In this document: positions 22,189-32,850 of the stretch, one piece after another
Layout: each line of letters opens with the position of its first letter
Numbering within the stretch: the stretch's first letter is position 1
Assembly: GCA_011800805.1 (NCBI GenBank)
Contig: MPNW01000294.1
Coordinates: 1-54,705, forward strand
Source of the DNA: Hirudo medicinalis
Taxonomy: Eukaryota; Annelida; Clitellata; Hirudinida; Hirudinidae
Direction of reading: 5' to 3'
DNA: 54,705 nt
The notes under the pieces: model-generated
Told to the model about the DNA's origin: nothing
The model's database searches: none
Seen by the model: only the letters and a program-made list of their open reading frames with translations
Made by a program: the position numbers and the translations under genes

Positions 22189-23560
22189 CGTCGGCCGGCG
22201 TGCACATCGCTATGTAGGACTTGATCCTAATCATCCTGTGCATTAGCTAGATTGATAGCCGCGCTAAGGAGCAAGATGTCTTTTAAGAAGATTAACTATC
22301 AACGCTTCTTCGATGACATCGAGAAATTGGTGGTCGAGATCGATGCCTCAGCTGGCATTCCCGAACTGCTACCCGTGTCATCTCGATAGCAATCTCAAAC
22401 CGTCCCGGCTTGGTCGTCCTCTCGCTGCCTGAGGCAGTGCTGACTAGCGCAGTCGATGCGCAGTCGCTAAACCAGCAGAGCCAGTCGAGATGAGTTACGG
22501 CGACGAGGAACTGAGCATGCTCGAAGCCATACTCAATGACGCGAATAACTACTTCATAATTCCTGACGGTACGCACTGAAGCGTTGAAGCTGTCAAGAGT
22601 ATGAAGAAAATCTGAAGTCTATCGCGCTGCCGTTCGGCATCTCCTTATGCTGCCAGATGCTGTTAGACCATCGGCATGACAATTGCGCCAGTTACTTTGG
22701 TATTGGCATCAATCCCAAGCCCGCCAAGATTATCAAGGACACTGACGTCATGCTTCTGGTTGGCATTCGCTTCGGCAAAACGTCGTCTTCCAACTACACG
22801 TTGACCAAGAGCTCATAATCTAATCAAAAGCGCGTTCACATCAATGTCGATATCGAGGAGCTCAGTCGCGTAATCGCCAGACCATTGCTATCAACGCCTC
22901 GACAGTGGCTATCGTAGAGGCGTCTACCAAGCGTAAGCTAGCGCCCTCACCCTGTATGGGCAAACAACACCCAAGCACCTAATACTGTCTATCTCGAATG
23001 CTCAACCCCGCCGTTCAACGGTCCGATCACGATCTATATGAGTCAGATTATGAACTGGCTGGAAGGGTGTTGCCAGAGGATGTGATCCTGACCAACGGTG
23101 CCAGCAACTACGCCACCTAGATGCATCGCTTCCACCAATTCCACCGCTATGTTAAACAGGGCGTCACCGACGTCCGGATCGATAGGTTATATGGCACGCC
23201 GATAGCCACCGGCTGCCAAGATCATGTTCCCATGGTTCGAGGTCGTAGCCTTAGCCAGGGAAGATCACTTTATAGTGAAAGTTCAGGAGTTCGTTACCGC
23301 TGTGTAGTAGGATCTGCCGATCATCGTTATCGTTGTCAATAACAGCATCTACGGTACCACCTGCATGCACCAGGAGCTCGAGTATCCCAGCCGTATCGAG
23401 GCGACCGACTTCAGGAATCAGTATTTCGTAGAACTCGTCTGCGTCTATGGTAGCTATGGTGAGACGATCAGCGAGACCGACGAGTTCGCCGTCGCTTTCT
23501 TAAAGTTAGTGTGCAAGAGCTAAACTGTCGATCATTGAATCAAGCTCGACCACCCTCTAG
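22189..23560 (+). pseudogene. Thiamine-diphosphate enzyme (acetolactate synthase-like) remnant, 5' end deleted
   Basis: The remnant starts inside the family's N-terminal domain (NASAGVHIAM, family GATNASVGLHTAM) and continues with IDSRAKEQDVF, YQRFFDDIEKLVVEID, MLLDHRHDNCASYFGIGINP, ILTNGASNYAT, TSGSIGYM, EVVALARED then VQEFVTAV, and LPIIVIVVNNSIYGTTCMHQ then ELEYPSRI (relatives: DLPIVVIVVNNGIYGTIRMHQEREYPGRV). The Gly-Asp-Gly of the thiamine-diphosphate site is changed to Ala-Arg-Glu. About 75 N-terminal residues are lost. In relatives the gene often lies next to a CaiB/BaiF transferase, which explains the fusion upstream. Confidence 0.8.
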
Positions 23561-25260
23561 GCAATCATGCCGATACTAACCCGAACAGACATTGAGGCAT
23601 ACTCTGACATACATTACGGAAAAGTGATAATCTATGCCCCGAGGGAATGTTCGAGCGTCGTGGCAAACGCGCAGCTTGGTGCTATTGAGGTTACGTATCT
23701 CGCAATGTATGTGCACCCCCCCCCAGACAAACTGATGATTTCAATCGTCATTACGTACAAGCATGAGGCCGAAAGCTCACTGATCCTGATCGGTACGATC
23801 TACGCAGCTATGACATGTCGCGACTATGAGGTGATCGTTATCTACGACGGCCATATCGATAGCATCGTCGACGTGTTCTCCTAATTCTCGCGCAGCACCG
23901 GCTACTCGCTCTATATTAAGCATAACACTCTGCCGTCCAGAATGCAGCGATCCGCTCAAGCGTCTTCGCTGCTAAGGGAGAGATCGTCGTTACCATTGCT
24001 GGCGACAGCCATAATGATCACGCCTACTTACCCAAACTTGTGCTGATGCGCCAGTCGTCGCTGGCTAGCGACTCAAGCGCACTGACACTAAGCAAAACAA
24101 CTGTCACCGCGTTTTGTCAAAGGCTCGCGCTGGCACTGGTGATTCCAGCTGAAGCAGCAAGATGGTTCACACCATCCTCTTCCGCTAAGCTGCTATATTT
24201 CGACAGCTGGCACCGTTATTTGCCCACACTAGTCATTCGCGAAGGTCATAGTGTCGTCCATGTTGACGCTCTTGACCGCTCGCTCATCAATGGCAATCAA
24301 ACTGCGACATTCTCGACCGCGCTCTGTACGGTATCCTCGACACCTGACCGCAGTGTCTGACAATTGCACTGCCACAGGGTCCGTGCTATCAGTTCAGAGA
24401 TGGGTAAATGAGCCTCCCTTCCGAATCTGGTACCCAGCTGTACTACGTCTTCGTCGCCTATTTCGACGACCTAATTCTGCGCGACTTCGTTGCAAGGGCA
24501 CACTCACCATACGCTTTGTCGTGCAATGGTTGGCCTCGGAGCGTGTCGAGCGCTATATCATATCAGTTGCCTTTCTGGTTCTTCTAGCTCGACATCGGTA
24601 GATGCTGTTGATCTAGCCCCCCCCTAACGCCAGAACCGCATCTTTAGCACTGGCTAAGGCCTTGGGGCTTGTTCATCTAAATCTGCAATCTCTAGCTGAT
24701 CGACAACGAGTGCCGCGCCCGAGTACCGCGCCGCCATTGACGACACCGCTTGATTAGTTGATGTCGACTGCCAGAATCAATCTCTCCGAGACATCTTGCA
24801 AGGCATTGACACCAACAACCCATCTGATGCTAGGGTAGCATCCTACCTTTTGCATTCGTGCTGGGCATTTCTTTACTACTGTCGACCGATCGCAACTAGT
24901 CGCGTTTCGTCTAAGCAACTAAGCAGGTGGTCGAGAGCAGCAGCTATGTCAACATCCGCTCCTAGAATATATCGCGCTACAAGAAGCTCACCGACAGCTA
25001 CTGGTTGCAGTCAGCCGCTGTCCTTGTCAGCGGCCAGAGTAGAGGAGCGTCGATCTTGTGTATACATACCATCTAGTCTCGACGTTTGCCTGCAATTTTC
25101 TCAATCTTGGCACTGACTTATGATCGACATCAACATGTTCAGATCCTCTATCTGTGTAATCTTCGGCCTCGGCTTTATGGGCATTCCGATGCTCTGCCTC
25201 GAGGCACGTCGCCAAGCCGTATACGGCACTGCTGGCTACACCGTCCTTTTGACGTAGTGA
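23561..25260 (+). pseudogene. Glycosyltransferase family 2 membrane protein remnant
   Basis: Plus-strand pieces fit the start of a GT2 catalytic domain: SIVITYKHEAE and YEVIVIYDGHID (family VSVIIPAYNEE and YEVIVVDDGSTD), then AAKGEIVVTIAGDSHNDHAY then LPKLVLM (family AKGEIVVTLDGDT). The DXD-type acidic residues are damaged. Further on, pieces such as VIFGLGFMGIPMLCLEARRQ (25150-25215) look like membrane helices near the C-terminus. C tracts lie at 23716-23724 (nine) and 24617-24624 (eight). It probably made an extracellular or surface polysaccharide. Confidence 0.5.
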
Positions 25261-26164
25261 TCACTCTCAGATGTCTAACTCGGCTACAATGACGGCAGAG
25301 CTTTATAGCATGCCTAATTTGGCTGTTCTAGCCAGCGAAAGGCCTGTCTTGGCTGATAAAGTAACTTATCATTCCTTTTCTCAGCCTGCTGATCATTGCC
25401 ACTCTCGCCGTCTTCGAACGCAACTGCGCTTGGCTGCACAAGCTTCGCTCCTTCACCGGACTGCTGCCAACCATGCTCGTAGCTGCATCGTGATTGGTGC
25501 TCATCACTATCAAGACAAGTTATGAGAGTTCTAGTAGTAATCCGTCATCAATGATCTGCTGTCGAAAACCGGCTCCAGCCAGGAAACACAATGCTTCCCG
25601 CTGAACCTCTGCTGTCTCACCTATTTCGTGTTCATGTAACCATTTGCACCCGGTGCGTTCTAAGAGGACCTGAGGGTGCCGTGCCGTTTCTGCGAGGGTG
25701 CGTGGCTGATACTCTTGCTTTGCCTGATACACTACCTACTAGCCCGCCACCGAGTCAATCCCACCAAGTTGCCGCACCACGACCTGTCAACTTATCTGGC
25801 GATGATCATGATCGTGCCTAGACACTCATCGCCGCTCGGCGGCTAACTTCAAACTCGCCGGCCTGTGGCAGTGACTGCGCAAGACCTACCGCTTTCAATA
25901 TGTGCGACATAAGTATCAGCATCAGCATCGCAGTTATAGACTTCGGCATCACGCCTATGTCCTGAGGCTACTTTTCCTGGTGGTACTGCTGGCTGTCCTT
26001 CTAGTTCTGATTGCCGACTACCTATGGAACATAGGTGTCCAGACGTCATGGATCAGGTCAAGCGCATCGCCTTCACTTCAGCCGCTGCAATTACATCGTT
26101 CGGTGTGCTGATAGCTAAGGTGCCGCCGCCACTCAAACTGATCTAGTTAAGACATCCCCCTTCA
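25261..26164. other. Unidentified degenerate region
   Basis: No family can be named. A plus-strand hydrophobic stretch near 25965-26035 (RLLFLVVLLAVLLVLIADYL) could be a membrane helix of the preceding glycosyltransferase or of an ABC permease that would be expected beside the ATPase remnant at 26165. Opposite frames overlap everywhere, so none of the short open stretches is convincing. Confidence 0.35.
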
Positions 26165-26715
26165 GATCGCCAAGCGCTACCAGAAACTTAAACCGTAAGA
26201 GCAAATAAGCGTCGAATGCCAAAACATGTATAACGAAGCACGCTGCTGCATGCAGTCGGACAACTGCTAAAGATATTAATCCTCGAAGCCAGAGAGATTG
26301 ACGAGATACACGATGTGTTACTGCTGCTTCGCCTTTGGCATACCGATAATCTCAAGTGGCAGTGCAACATTGCGCTTAATCGCCTGCTATGGCGGCATGG
26401 TCGCTGCCTGGAAGATCCAATAATAGGCACGCGCCCAGCGCGCCTATTCGGTCGTTGTGCTATTGATGAGTAGCGTGTCCTTGGTCTATTTGTTGAAATT
26501 GGTGATGACTCTCAGGAATGTCGTTTGTTGCAGCCGAACAGGTCGATGAAGTAGACAAGCTAGCCATTGTTGATGGTCAGATTGACGTCCGATAGCGCCT
26601 GTACCTAGACGTCATTGATCTGTAAGGTCAACCCCGGTTTTCTGACTTCAAATACGGCGTTTCGTTCAACGTTGGTCGCTGCGACTGGATTGACTATCAT
26701 GAGCATTGTCCGGCT
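26165..26715 (-). pseudogene. ABC transporter ATPase (NitT/TauT-like) remnant, truncated
   Basis: The minus strand reads VFEVRKPGLTLQINDV, ALSDVNLTINNG, then a damaged Walker A region (FGCNK then TTFLRVI in another frame), the Q-loop piece WIFQAATMPP, IKRNVALPLEIIGMPKAKQQ, LVNLSGFED, QLSDCMQQRASL (signature; family LSGGMQQRASI) and LAFDAYLLLRF (family LAFDADLLLMDEP). The Walker B Asp-Glu is lost and the C-terminal third is missing. Subfamily members energise uptake of nitrate, taurine or pyrimidine-like compounds. Its place directly after dihydropyrimidinase suggests uptake of a pyrimidine or hydantoin substrate. Confidence 0.7.
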
Positions 26716-26956
26716 ATATCTCATATAGTGCCCTCCTCCCCGAGGAAAGGAAAGCGCACATTCGATCAGAATTTTTTTCCTGGGTACGAAAGCCGGCAGT
26801 GCTGGCTGCATCCTGCAGTCACTCTGCGTGGTCGTCATTCCCTCACGGTCACTGAAAAGCGCCTTGGTGAATTCATGGACTGCATCCCTTCTTTCTCGGA
26901 TAAGATCAACATCGATGCATCGACAGCTATCGTCCAGACCTATGACTACATCCCAA
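26716..26956 (-). other. Spacer between hydA and ABC ATPase remnants
   Basis: About 240 bases on the minus strand between the recognisable end of dihydropyrimidinase and the start of the ATPase. No conserved gene is seen. The open minus-strand stretch across it (27042-26605) joins parts of two genes in the wrong frame and is not a real protein. Confidence 0.4.
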
Positions 26957-28420
26957 TCACACGCCCTTAGTCGAAATACCCATACGTTTAACCTTGCGTG
27001 GCATAGTGATTTCTTTCTACTGTGACAGCGATCGGTTGACATCGACGTTCAGCTCGCTAGCGACTAACTCGCCGTAGCACTGGCTGTGTTTTGACCACGT
27101 GCCCCCCCCCTTGATCGTCAGTTCGCTGCGGCTGGAGACAAAGCGTGGCAGGCTTGTTACCTCTATGCCTTTGAGGAAATTGTAGCCTATGATGACTGTT
27201 GAGTATTCGACAAAATTGTCTTCTGACGCTTGAGATTCCAGACGATGATGTCGGTATTTATGCCTTCGAAGATGGTGCCTTTCCTGGTATACAGATTGAT
27301 GATCTTGGAGATATTGGTCGAAGTCACCGCCACGAATTCGTTCTAGTCAGCCGGCCTGTTTGATGCCATATGAAGCTGTCGGCGCCGGTGCGCTTCTGCT
27401 GGGTTATGAATGAGCAACGGTCGGTTGCCACCACCTACAGCAAGCGGGCTTGCAGGACGGATCACAAGGAATCCTAGTGCAGTTTGGTACAGATTTTGTT
27501 GCGGAATGGCGAGCTCATCACTCGGCATGCGGTGTGGTCCAAGTCCTTGTTGAAATATTGAACAATGTGCTGAATCAGCGGCCAGATATATATGCGTATG
27601 CCCTTCTGCCGAGACCGACTGATCGCCCCATGCGCTTGCTCACAGGCAGTGCATACCACATAGAGTTGACCGCTCTCCATGTCCGCGATCATGATGACGA
27701 GGTTGATTGCCTAGCCTAGACCTCCGGCGGCAGCGAATAGCATGCTCTCAGGAACGTTGTTGCTATCAGCCAGTAGCTTTACTGACAGTTGAGCAACTGA
27801 GCGATCAAGTCGCCGTTTGTGGCATGCACCAGTGGCAGGATGTCGAGCTCGACGCAGTGCGTGAACGAAGAGTACATCTCATCTTAACCATCAGCACATC
27901 ATTGTAGGCCATAAAGTGCCTGAGATAGGTGACACCATTGTCGATGACTTTTGACCATCTCTTTGAAGACCTGCTCGTCCACTAGGTGATCGCTGTGTGG
28001 AACGAGTAGTCGGAACAGGCTTTAGAGGTCTTGTTGACCTACGTCTACAGTACCTAAAGCAGCGATCATCCTGGCAACGGCAGGCAGAAAAGTTGACAAC
28101 TATAATTATTATTCCAGCTGGAAGGATTGCGCGTGCACCGCTCTCGAAGAGAGCCGGCTGAATAGGTACCCATTCAAGGCATCTCGATATAGCATGTTGG
28201 TCGATGCAGCTGGTTATAATGTTAGTAGCTTATTGTGCCAAACTCCTGGCGACATTCAGATTATCGCCCATAGCTAAGACCTTACCACAATGAATCATCA
28301 CGTGGACCCTCCACGTCCGATCAGCCATAACGACGGTGCCTTTTCAGATGACTTTGGCTATTCAATCCTCCTATTACTTATATTGCTACCGCACTTCTTT
28401 GCAAGCACTTCGGCATTGAT
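26957..28420 (-). pseudogene. hydA: Dihydropyrimidinase / D-hydantoinase remnant
   Basis: Dihydropyrimidinase opens the ring of dihydrouracil or dihydrothymine. Minus-strand pieces fit its whole length: SCIDQHAISR (family GGIDPHTHLEMP), LRHFMAYNDVLMVKDEM (family FKHFMAYKGALMVNDDEM, which carries the metal-bridging Lys region), CVELDILPLVHATNGD, QLYVVCTACEQAHGAISRSR then QKG, HTACRVMSSPFRN, VVATDRCSFITQQKRTG (family VVATDHCAFTTKQKRVG), EFVAVTSTNI and RPRFVSSR-like ends. Metal-binding His residues are partly lost (His-Thr-His to His-Ala-Ile). The 1.46-kb span equals about 488 codons, the usual length. A C9 tract (27102-27110, plus strand) lies near the 3' end. Confidence 0.85.
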
Positions 28421-28529
28421 TTAAATTATGTAAGAATAGACACTCCGCGTAGGCAGAGTACAAGCAGCCCACCCCTCTGCAGAGAAAGGGCTATCATGCG
28501 CGGCAAGGTCAGTCGGAAAGTTTACTCGA

Positions 28530-29715
28530 CTATCTCCGCTGTTTCTCTCGAGGCTGTAAAACAGCACGTCACAGCCGGCTGCAGCCAATTGCGGATAGAT
28601 CTTCTCGGCCTCATTGTGGTTCAGACCGTCGACGCATGGGCGGCAGATCATAGCCGTTGGCACTACGCAGTTGATCTAGCAAGCGTCGCGCTTCGGTCCG
28701 CGAGATGATATCGCGGTGTCTGTAGCCAAGGCGCTCGGCGGCGACGCGCACCATCTTGATGCATTCCCTGTCATAAGCGATCGGGTTTAAATAGCCACCC
28801 CCATCGATCTCGTGTAGGAGACATCCAGCGTTGCATATTGTGGCGACGTTCTTGTCGTATCCGCACATCTTATCGTGTCTAACACTTCTCTTTCCGACGA
28901 GCAGATATCGAGTGTGAAGATCATGCGTTCGGCGATAATGTTGTGTGAGTTAGGATAGACTTCCATGTAATCGACGGCGCCGACGGCGTTAGGCCGGTAT
29001 CTATGCTCTATCATGCGCCAGTTTGGTCACCAGCGCTATGTCGAAGCCGATATTACGACGTCCGTACATCGGCGTCGAACCTATGTGGCTTTCGTAGCTA
29101 GTCAACTTCACTTGTAGTCACTTCCGGTCCTGAGCGCGGGTTACCACATTGATTTGCTATATCATTGTCTCAATGAGAGGTACCTCCCTCCCCCCTGCCC
29201 TATAGGCAACTAGAAAGACTTCGATCTTGCTGATAGCAATCTTGCGGTATCTTCACAGATGGATATGTTCAGGCTCGTAGTCAAATAGATTGTCGTGTGC
29301 GTCTTTGCGCGCGCAGGCCCAATCCTGTTCCAGCACATCAGCAAACATACCAGACGCCAGAACAGTCGATGCAAAGCGTGTGTCTTCCTCATTGGTCTAG
29401 TTGATCACGACGATAAGATGATTGGTCTTGATGCCCAAGATAGTTGAGGCTGTTGATCATCTCAAGGACTACGAGTACACCAAGCACGGCATCGAACTTT
29501 TCGCCCGTCATTTAGGCATCGATATGGCTATCTACATAGACCGGTAGCGCCTCGTGATCGGCGCCTTCGCGTCTAACAAACATCACGCTCATCTCGTCTA
29601 TGCCCATTTCAAGATCTGCCTGGTCGCACCACTTCTTGAATAGTAGCGGCCATCGCCGTCATCGTCGGTCAGCGTCTGACGATTGTTGTCGGCTACAGTG
29701 ACGAGACTGATCTCT
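28530..29715 (-). pseudogene. Zn-dependent M20 hydrolase (N-carbamoyl amino acid / beta-ureidopropionase type) remnant
   Basis: This enzyme removes the carbamoyl group from N-carbamoyl-beta-alanine or related products of dihydropyrimidinase. Minus-strand pieces in family order: VDSHIDA then GEKFDAVLGVLVVLEMINSL (family GSHLDTQPTGGKFDGALGVLAGLEV), TNEED and RFAS (family TNEEGSRFAP, metal ligands), GAVDYMEVYPNSHNIIAERM, LGYRHRDIIS, and VVPTAMICRPCVDGLNHNEA then E (family VAPTAMIFVPCVDGISHNEAE). It is nearly full length with many frame breaks. It sits between the aminotransferase and dihydropyrimidinase remnants, all on the minus strand, and completes the reductive pyrimidine pathway. Confidence 0.8.
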
Positions 29716-29989
29716 AGTTATATTTATCAGATAATTTCACAAAAGAGCTAAATTAATTCATGTATTTTCATCTGTGGCAGTCGTAGTTACGTCCTATCAT
29801 TGTCTTGTTCTACCCTTGAAATCATATTGATTCCCGGCGCCTGTTTTCTGTTGTTCAACTTTCTGCCTGAAGCTGTTCGACTTTCCTTATGAAGTCTATT
29901 TCAGAGACATGACTCCTGCTCTTGGCGGAGCAAAACTTTAATGGCTGACGCCATCATGGTTCTAGCTCCAGATAACTAGCGCGCCTCAG
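29716..29989 (-). other. AT-rich spacer between aminotransferase and hydrolase remnants
   Basis: No gene or RNA is recognised. The part from 29715 to 29880 is richer in A and T than the flanking remnants. It may once have held a promoter for the hydrolase-dihydropyrimidinase genes, but no boxes can be supported. Confidence 0.4.
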
Positions 29990-30752
29990 CACTCCGACCG
30001 AAACCTCCGTCAATCATCCTCAGTACTTCGCGGATGTAATCGATCAGCTCGTTGATCTGTACCCTAGTGATGATCAGTAGCGGCGACAACGCGATGGTGC
30101 CGTCTGTATCGCGGATCAGCGTGCCACGCTCAAACGCCTGCACGAAGACTGAGAATGCTCGCTTAGTTGGACTATCGGAGATCGGCTGCAGCTCGATCGC
30201 ACCGATTAGGCTGATGTTGCGAATGTCGATGACATACGGCTCGCCATTCAGCGAGTGCAGCGCCGCTTCTTAGTACGTTGCGAGCTCAGTACCGGCGAAT
30301 GAGCAGGCCATCTTCCTTGTAGGTGTCGAGGGTCGCTAGAACCGCTGACGAGGCGATGGGGTTACCCGAATAGAAATAGCCGTGGAAGAACTCGATGAGG
30401 TGCTTCGGGCAGGTTATGAAAGCGTCGTAGATTTCCTTACTGCACGAACACTGCGCCCATAGAGATAATGCCGTTGGAGACGCCCTTGGCAGTGGTGATG
30501 ATGTCAGGGGTGACACCGAAGTAGTCTGCTGCAAACGACGTGCCTAGACGGTCGAAACCGGTGATAACCTCGTCGAAGATCAAGAGGATCCCGTGTTTAG
30601 TGCAGATGTCGCGCAGCCGCTGCAGATAGTCCTTAGGCGGGATTAGCATGCCAGCGGAGCTAGCGACCAGCTCGACGATGACCGCGGCGATGGTAGAGGA
30701 GTCATGCAGGATGACAATGCGCTCCAGCTCATCAATCAGCTCCGCATCATAT

Positions 30753-30767
30753 CCCCCCCCTTTTTTT
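30753..30767 (+). repeat. C8T7 compound homopolymer
   Basis: Eight C followed by seven T on the plus strand, inside the aminotransferase remnant just after a conserved Asn-Ala-Phe-Thr-Lys. In relatives this spot codes Lys-Gly, so a short A/G stretch has apparently grown and broken the frame. Confidence 0.85.
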
Positions 30768-31036
30768 GGTGAAGGCGTTCTTCGCCGGAAGGTGGGTGTG
30801 TGGCATGTGATCGATGCCGGTTAAAGCATGCCAAACATCTGGCGGTTAGTGCCAATGCCGCCGACTGAGATACCGCCGAAGTTGACGTTGCGATAGCTGT
30901 GCTCGCGACCGATGAGGCGTGCGCCATCGCCTTTCACGCGATGATAGGTCAGCACCATCTTTAGCGCTGTGCCGACCGATTCCGAACCGGAATTGGTGAA
31001 GAAGACATGGTCCATGCCTGCGGGTGCGATATCAAT

Positions 31037-31078
31037 AAGGCGGTTCGCCAGTTCGAAAAGGCGGTTTGCCAGTTCGAA
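31037..31078 (-). repeat. In-frame 21-bp tandem duplication
   Basis: Two 21-base copies (31037-31057 and 31058-31078) with one mismatch duplicate seven residues (FELANRL) of the aminotransferase remnant. Relatives have the peptide only once. Confidence 0.9.
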
Positions 31079-31350
31079 GACGATCGGATGATCTATCTGG
31101 AAGGCTGGCGCATAGCCGAGCTCGACAGCCTGCTTCTGGATCGCCTCGGTGATCTTGGGCCGGCAGTGACCGACGTCAACACACTACAGGCTAGAAGTGC
31201 TGTCGAAAATCTTACGCCCGTCACTAGACATGTAGTGGATGTTCTTTGCAGTAATCATCACGCGCAGCACCTGCTTGAACTGTTGATTGTAGGTGAATGG
31301 CATTCAGAATGCAATAAGACCATTAGGCGTGACTTTAGTTTATCTGACAT

Positions 31351-31584
31351 GACCAAGTTCTTCCTTTCTTTCTATGTTAAGTTTAGTCAACGCTTGGTCT
31401 TCGACGTGCTTTCATGCTACGCAATTTTTGACTGGTTGGGCCGTCGTTAGCACAGTGACATTGGCGATCAATGAATTACTATCGGAAATTGAAGTGTCTG
31501 ATACACACTCTACAAGTCGGTAAGAACTAGTCCAGATGGGTAAGAAGCTTTTCTCAAACAAGTAGTGAGGTGAGTCATAGAAGA
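31351..31584. promoter_or_regulatory. Divergent intergenic region between aminotransferase and rutR remnants
   Basis: By analogy with other RutR loci this gap would hold divergent promoters and a RutR operator. I see no clear palindrome matching a RutR site and no firm promoter boxes. The aminotransferase ribosome binding site lies at its left edge. Confidence 0.3.
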
Positions 31585-32200
31585 ATGATACTCCGTGACT
31601 GCACTTTCCATTCAGCAGGAGAAAAAGAAGTTATTCTCAAGGTGGCTCTCAAGATATTCTCGAACCAATGGCTTCCGTGGATCAACAATCGACCAGATCG
31701 CCGAAGCGGTCGACATGTTCAAGCTCAACCTGCTCTAATTTTTCTGTCGCAAGGAAACACCAACTAAACGCTGATGCATCGCTTTCGGTAGACCAGGTTA
31801 GCGTCGTTGAAGGAATGCGACAACATCGGCGACCAGATAATAACCGAGCTCCGGAGCTAAAGCGGGCGATATCTTGAGATGTTACGTGACTATCCATGTA
31901 AAAGTCGGCTCTTCACCAAACGAGATCATACAGGATGCTACGCTCATCCTGACTATGCTCTAAGGTGAACTGAAGCAGGTTATCAAAGAGAAATCTGAGG
32001 TTATCAAGGGCTGGACGTGTGCTAGCAAGATCACCGGAATCGACTATTGGCACCCGATCTTCTCGATCTTGACGACAACTCAACACTAGGCTGATTTCGA
32101 CATTCAGGTTCGCGCAGTGCTTGGTCCAGACCGTGATGACGACGGCCGCTCGATGGCTACGCTCTTTTCCTCGAATAGCTCTTACTCGAAGACCTCAGTC
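31585..32200 (+). pseudogene. rutR: TetR-family pyrimidine regulator RutR remnant
   Basis: RutR represses pyrimidine catabolism genes and is released by uracil. Plus-strand pieces: NGFRGSTIDQIAEAVDMFKL then NLL (family FGFRGATIDQIADAAGMSKPNLLYYF, the DNA-binding helix-turn-helix), SRLFTKRDH (family SRLFANEI) and FRHSGSRSAW-type relics of the family's YADFDVQVRAVLG. The gene is broken by many stops. It diverges from the aminotransferase remnant, so regulator and target pathway decayed together. Confidence 0.7.
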
Positions 32201-32399
32201 CCAAAGGCAATTAATCGTTCACGCGACGGCCAGGTCTTCGCTCTATCTGCTGAGTTATTCTTTTGAAGCCATACACTAGTTGCGCGGTATCAGGACGTCG
32301 GCGTTATGACCGAAGGTAAGGATTAACTGCTGGCCGATCGTCATCACTGCTTACTGCATCCGTCGACAAAAAGCTATTATAATCGGCATCTACAGGCCG
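32201..32399. other. Short region with no recognised feature
   Basis: About 200 bases between the ends of the rutR and EF-hand remnants, which are convergent. No terminator hairpin is obvious. Confidence 0.35.
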
Positions 32400-32850
32400 C
32401 AAACGCCAAGTCGACTAGAGACCGATGATGCGTCTCGAATTCTTCGAAGTTCAACCTGCTGTCGCCGTCGAGATTTATCTTCTTGAATTTGTCGACGCGA
32501 TCCTTGGTGCTACTGACCTTCTATCGACAAGGCGGATCGATGACGCCACCGTTTTGATGCCCGCTTCTGATACCGCACGTATGACGAACGTCGGCCTAGA
32601 TCAGGCTGTGTTTAGTTTAGACGGTTCCGACGGCTCGGTTACATTGGCGGCGCTGCGCTTGAACTTGTCGATCAGTTTGCCATCGAATTCGTCCGGGATG
32701 AGCGCATCGTTTCCGTCCTTGTCCAGTTACGTAAAGGTTGCTTGCAGATCCGTTAGCACGGTTGCCAGGCGAAATGACAAGGCAGACACCACCAACCGCG
32801 ACAAAAGTAGCGAACATGGCCATCGAGGGCGTGTGCATAGAGGCAAAGTT
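32400..32850 (-). pseudogene. EF-hand calcium-binding protein remnant
   Basis: Minus-strand pieces read MAMFATFVAVGGVCLVISPG (possible signal peptide), a piece with DKDGNDALIPDEFDGKLIDK, and DKFKKINLDGDSRLNFEEFE, both following the EF-hand loop pattern DxDxDGxLxxxEF. This fits the small secreted EF-hand proteins common in Rhizobiales. The middle of the protein is out of frame. The target and role of these proteins are not established. Confidence 0.55.

Larger units (their letters stand above)
29990..31350 (-). pseudogene. Class III aminotransferase (omega-amino acid:pyruvate type) remnant
   Basis: This PLP enzyme would transaminate beta-alanine, the end product of uracil breakdown. The start ATG (31348-31350) has an upstream GGAAG. 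Pieces read AKNIHYMSSDGRKIFDSTSS, HCRPKITEAIQKQAVELGYA, MDHVFFTNSGSES (PLP phosphate site), GGISVGGIGTNR, LIPPKDYLQRLRDICTKHGI, ILLIFDEVITGF, DIITTAKGVSNG (PLP Lys present), and LIEFFHGYFYSGNP. Lesions: an in-frame 21-bp duplication that repeats FELANRL (31037-31078), a run of C8T7 (30753-30767) and several frameshifts. It is the best preserved of the dead locus. It is divergent from rutR. Confidence 0.85.

Noticed and set aside
26605..27042. Open minus-strand frame of 145 residues between hydA and the ABC ATPase
   Set aside because: Its end is the true start of the ATPase and its beginning is hydA read out of frame; the middle has no homology I can recognise.
7463..30767. C tracts as phase-variation switches
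   Set aside because: Each tract lies in a gene that has many other disabling changes, so changing its length could not restore a product, and none is near a promoter of an intact gene.
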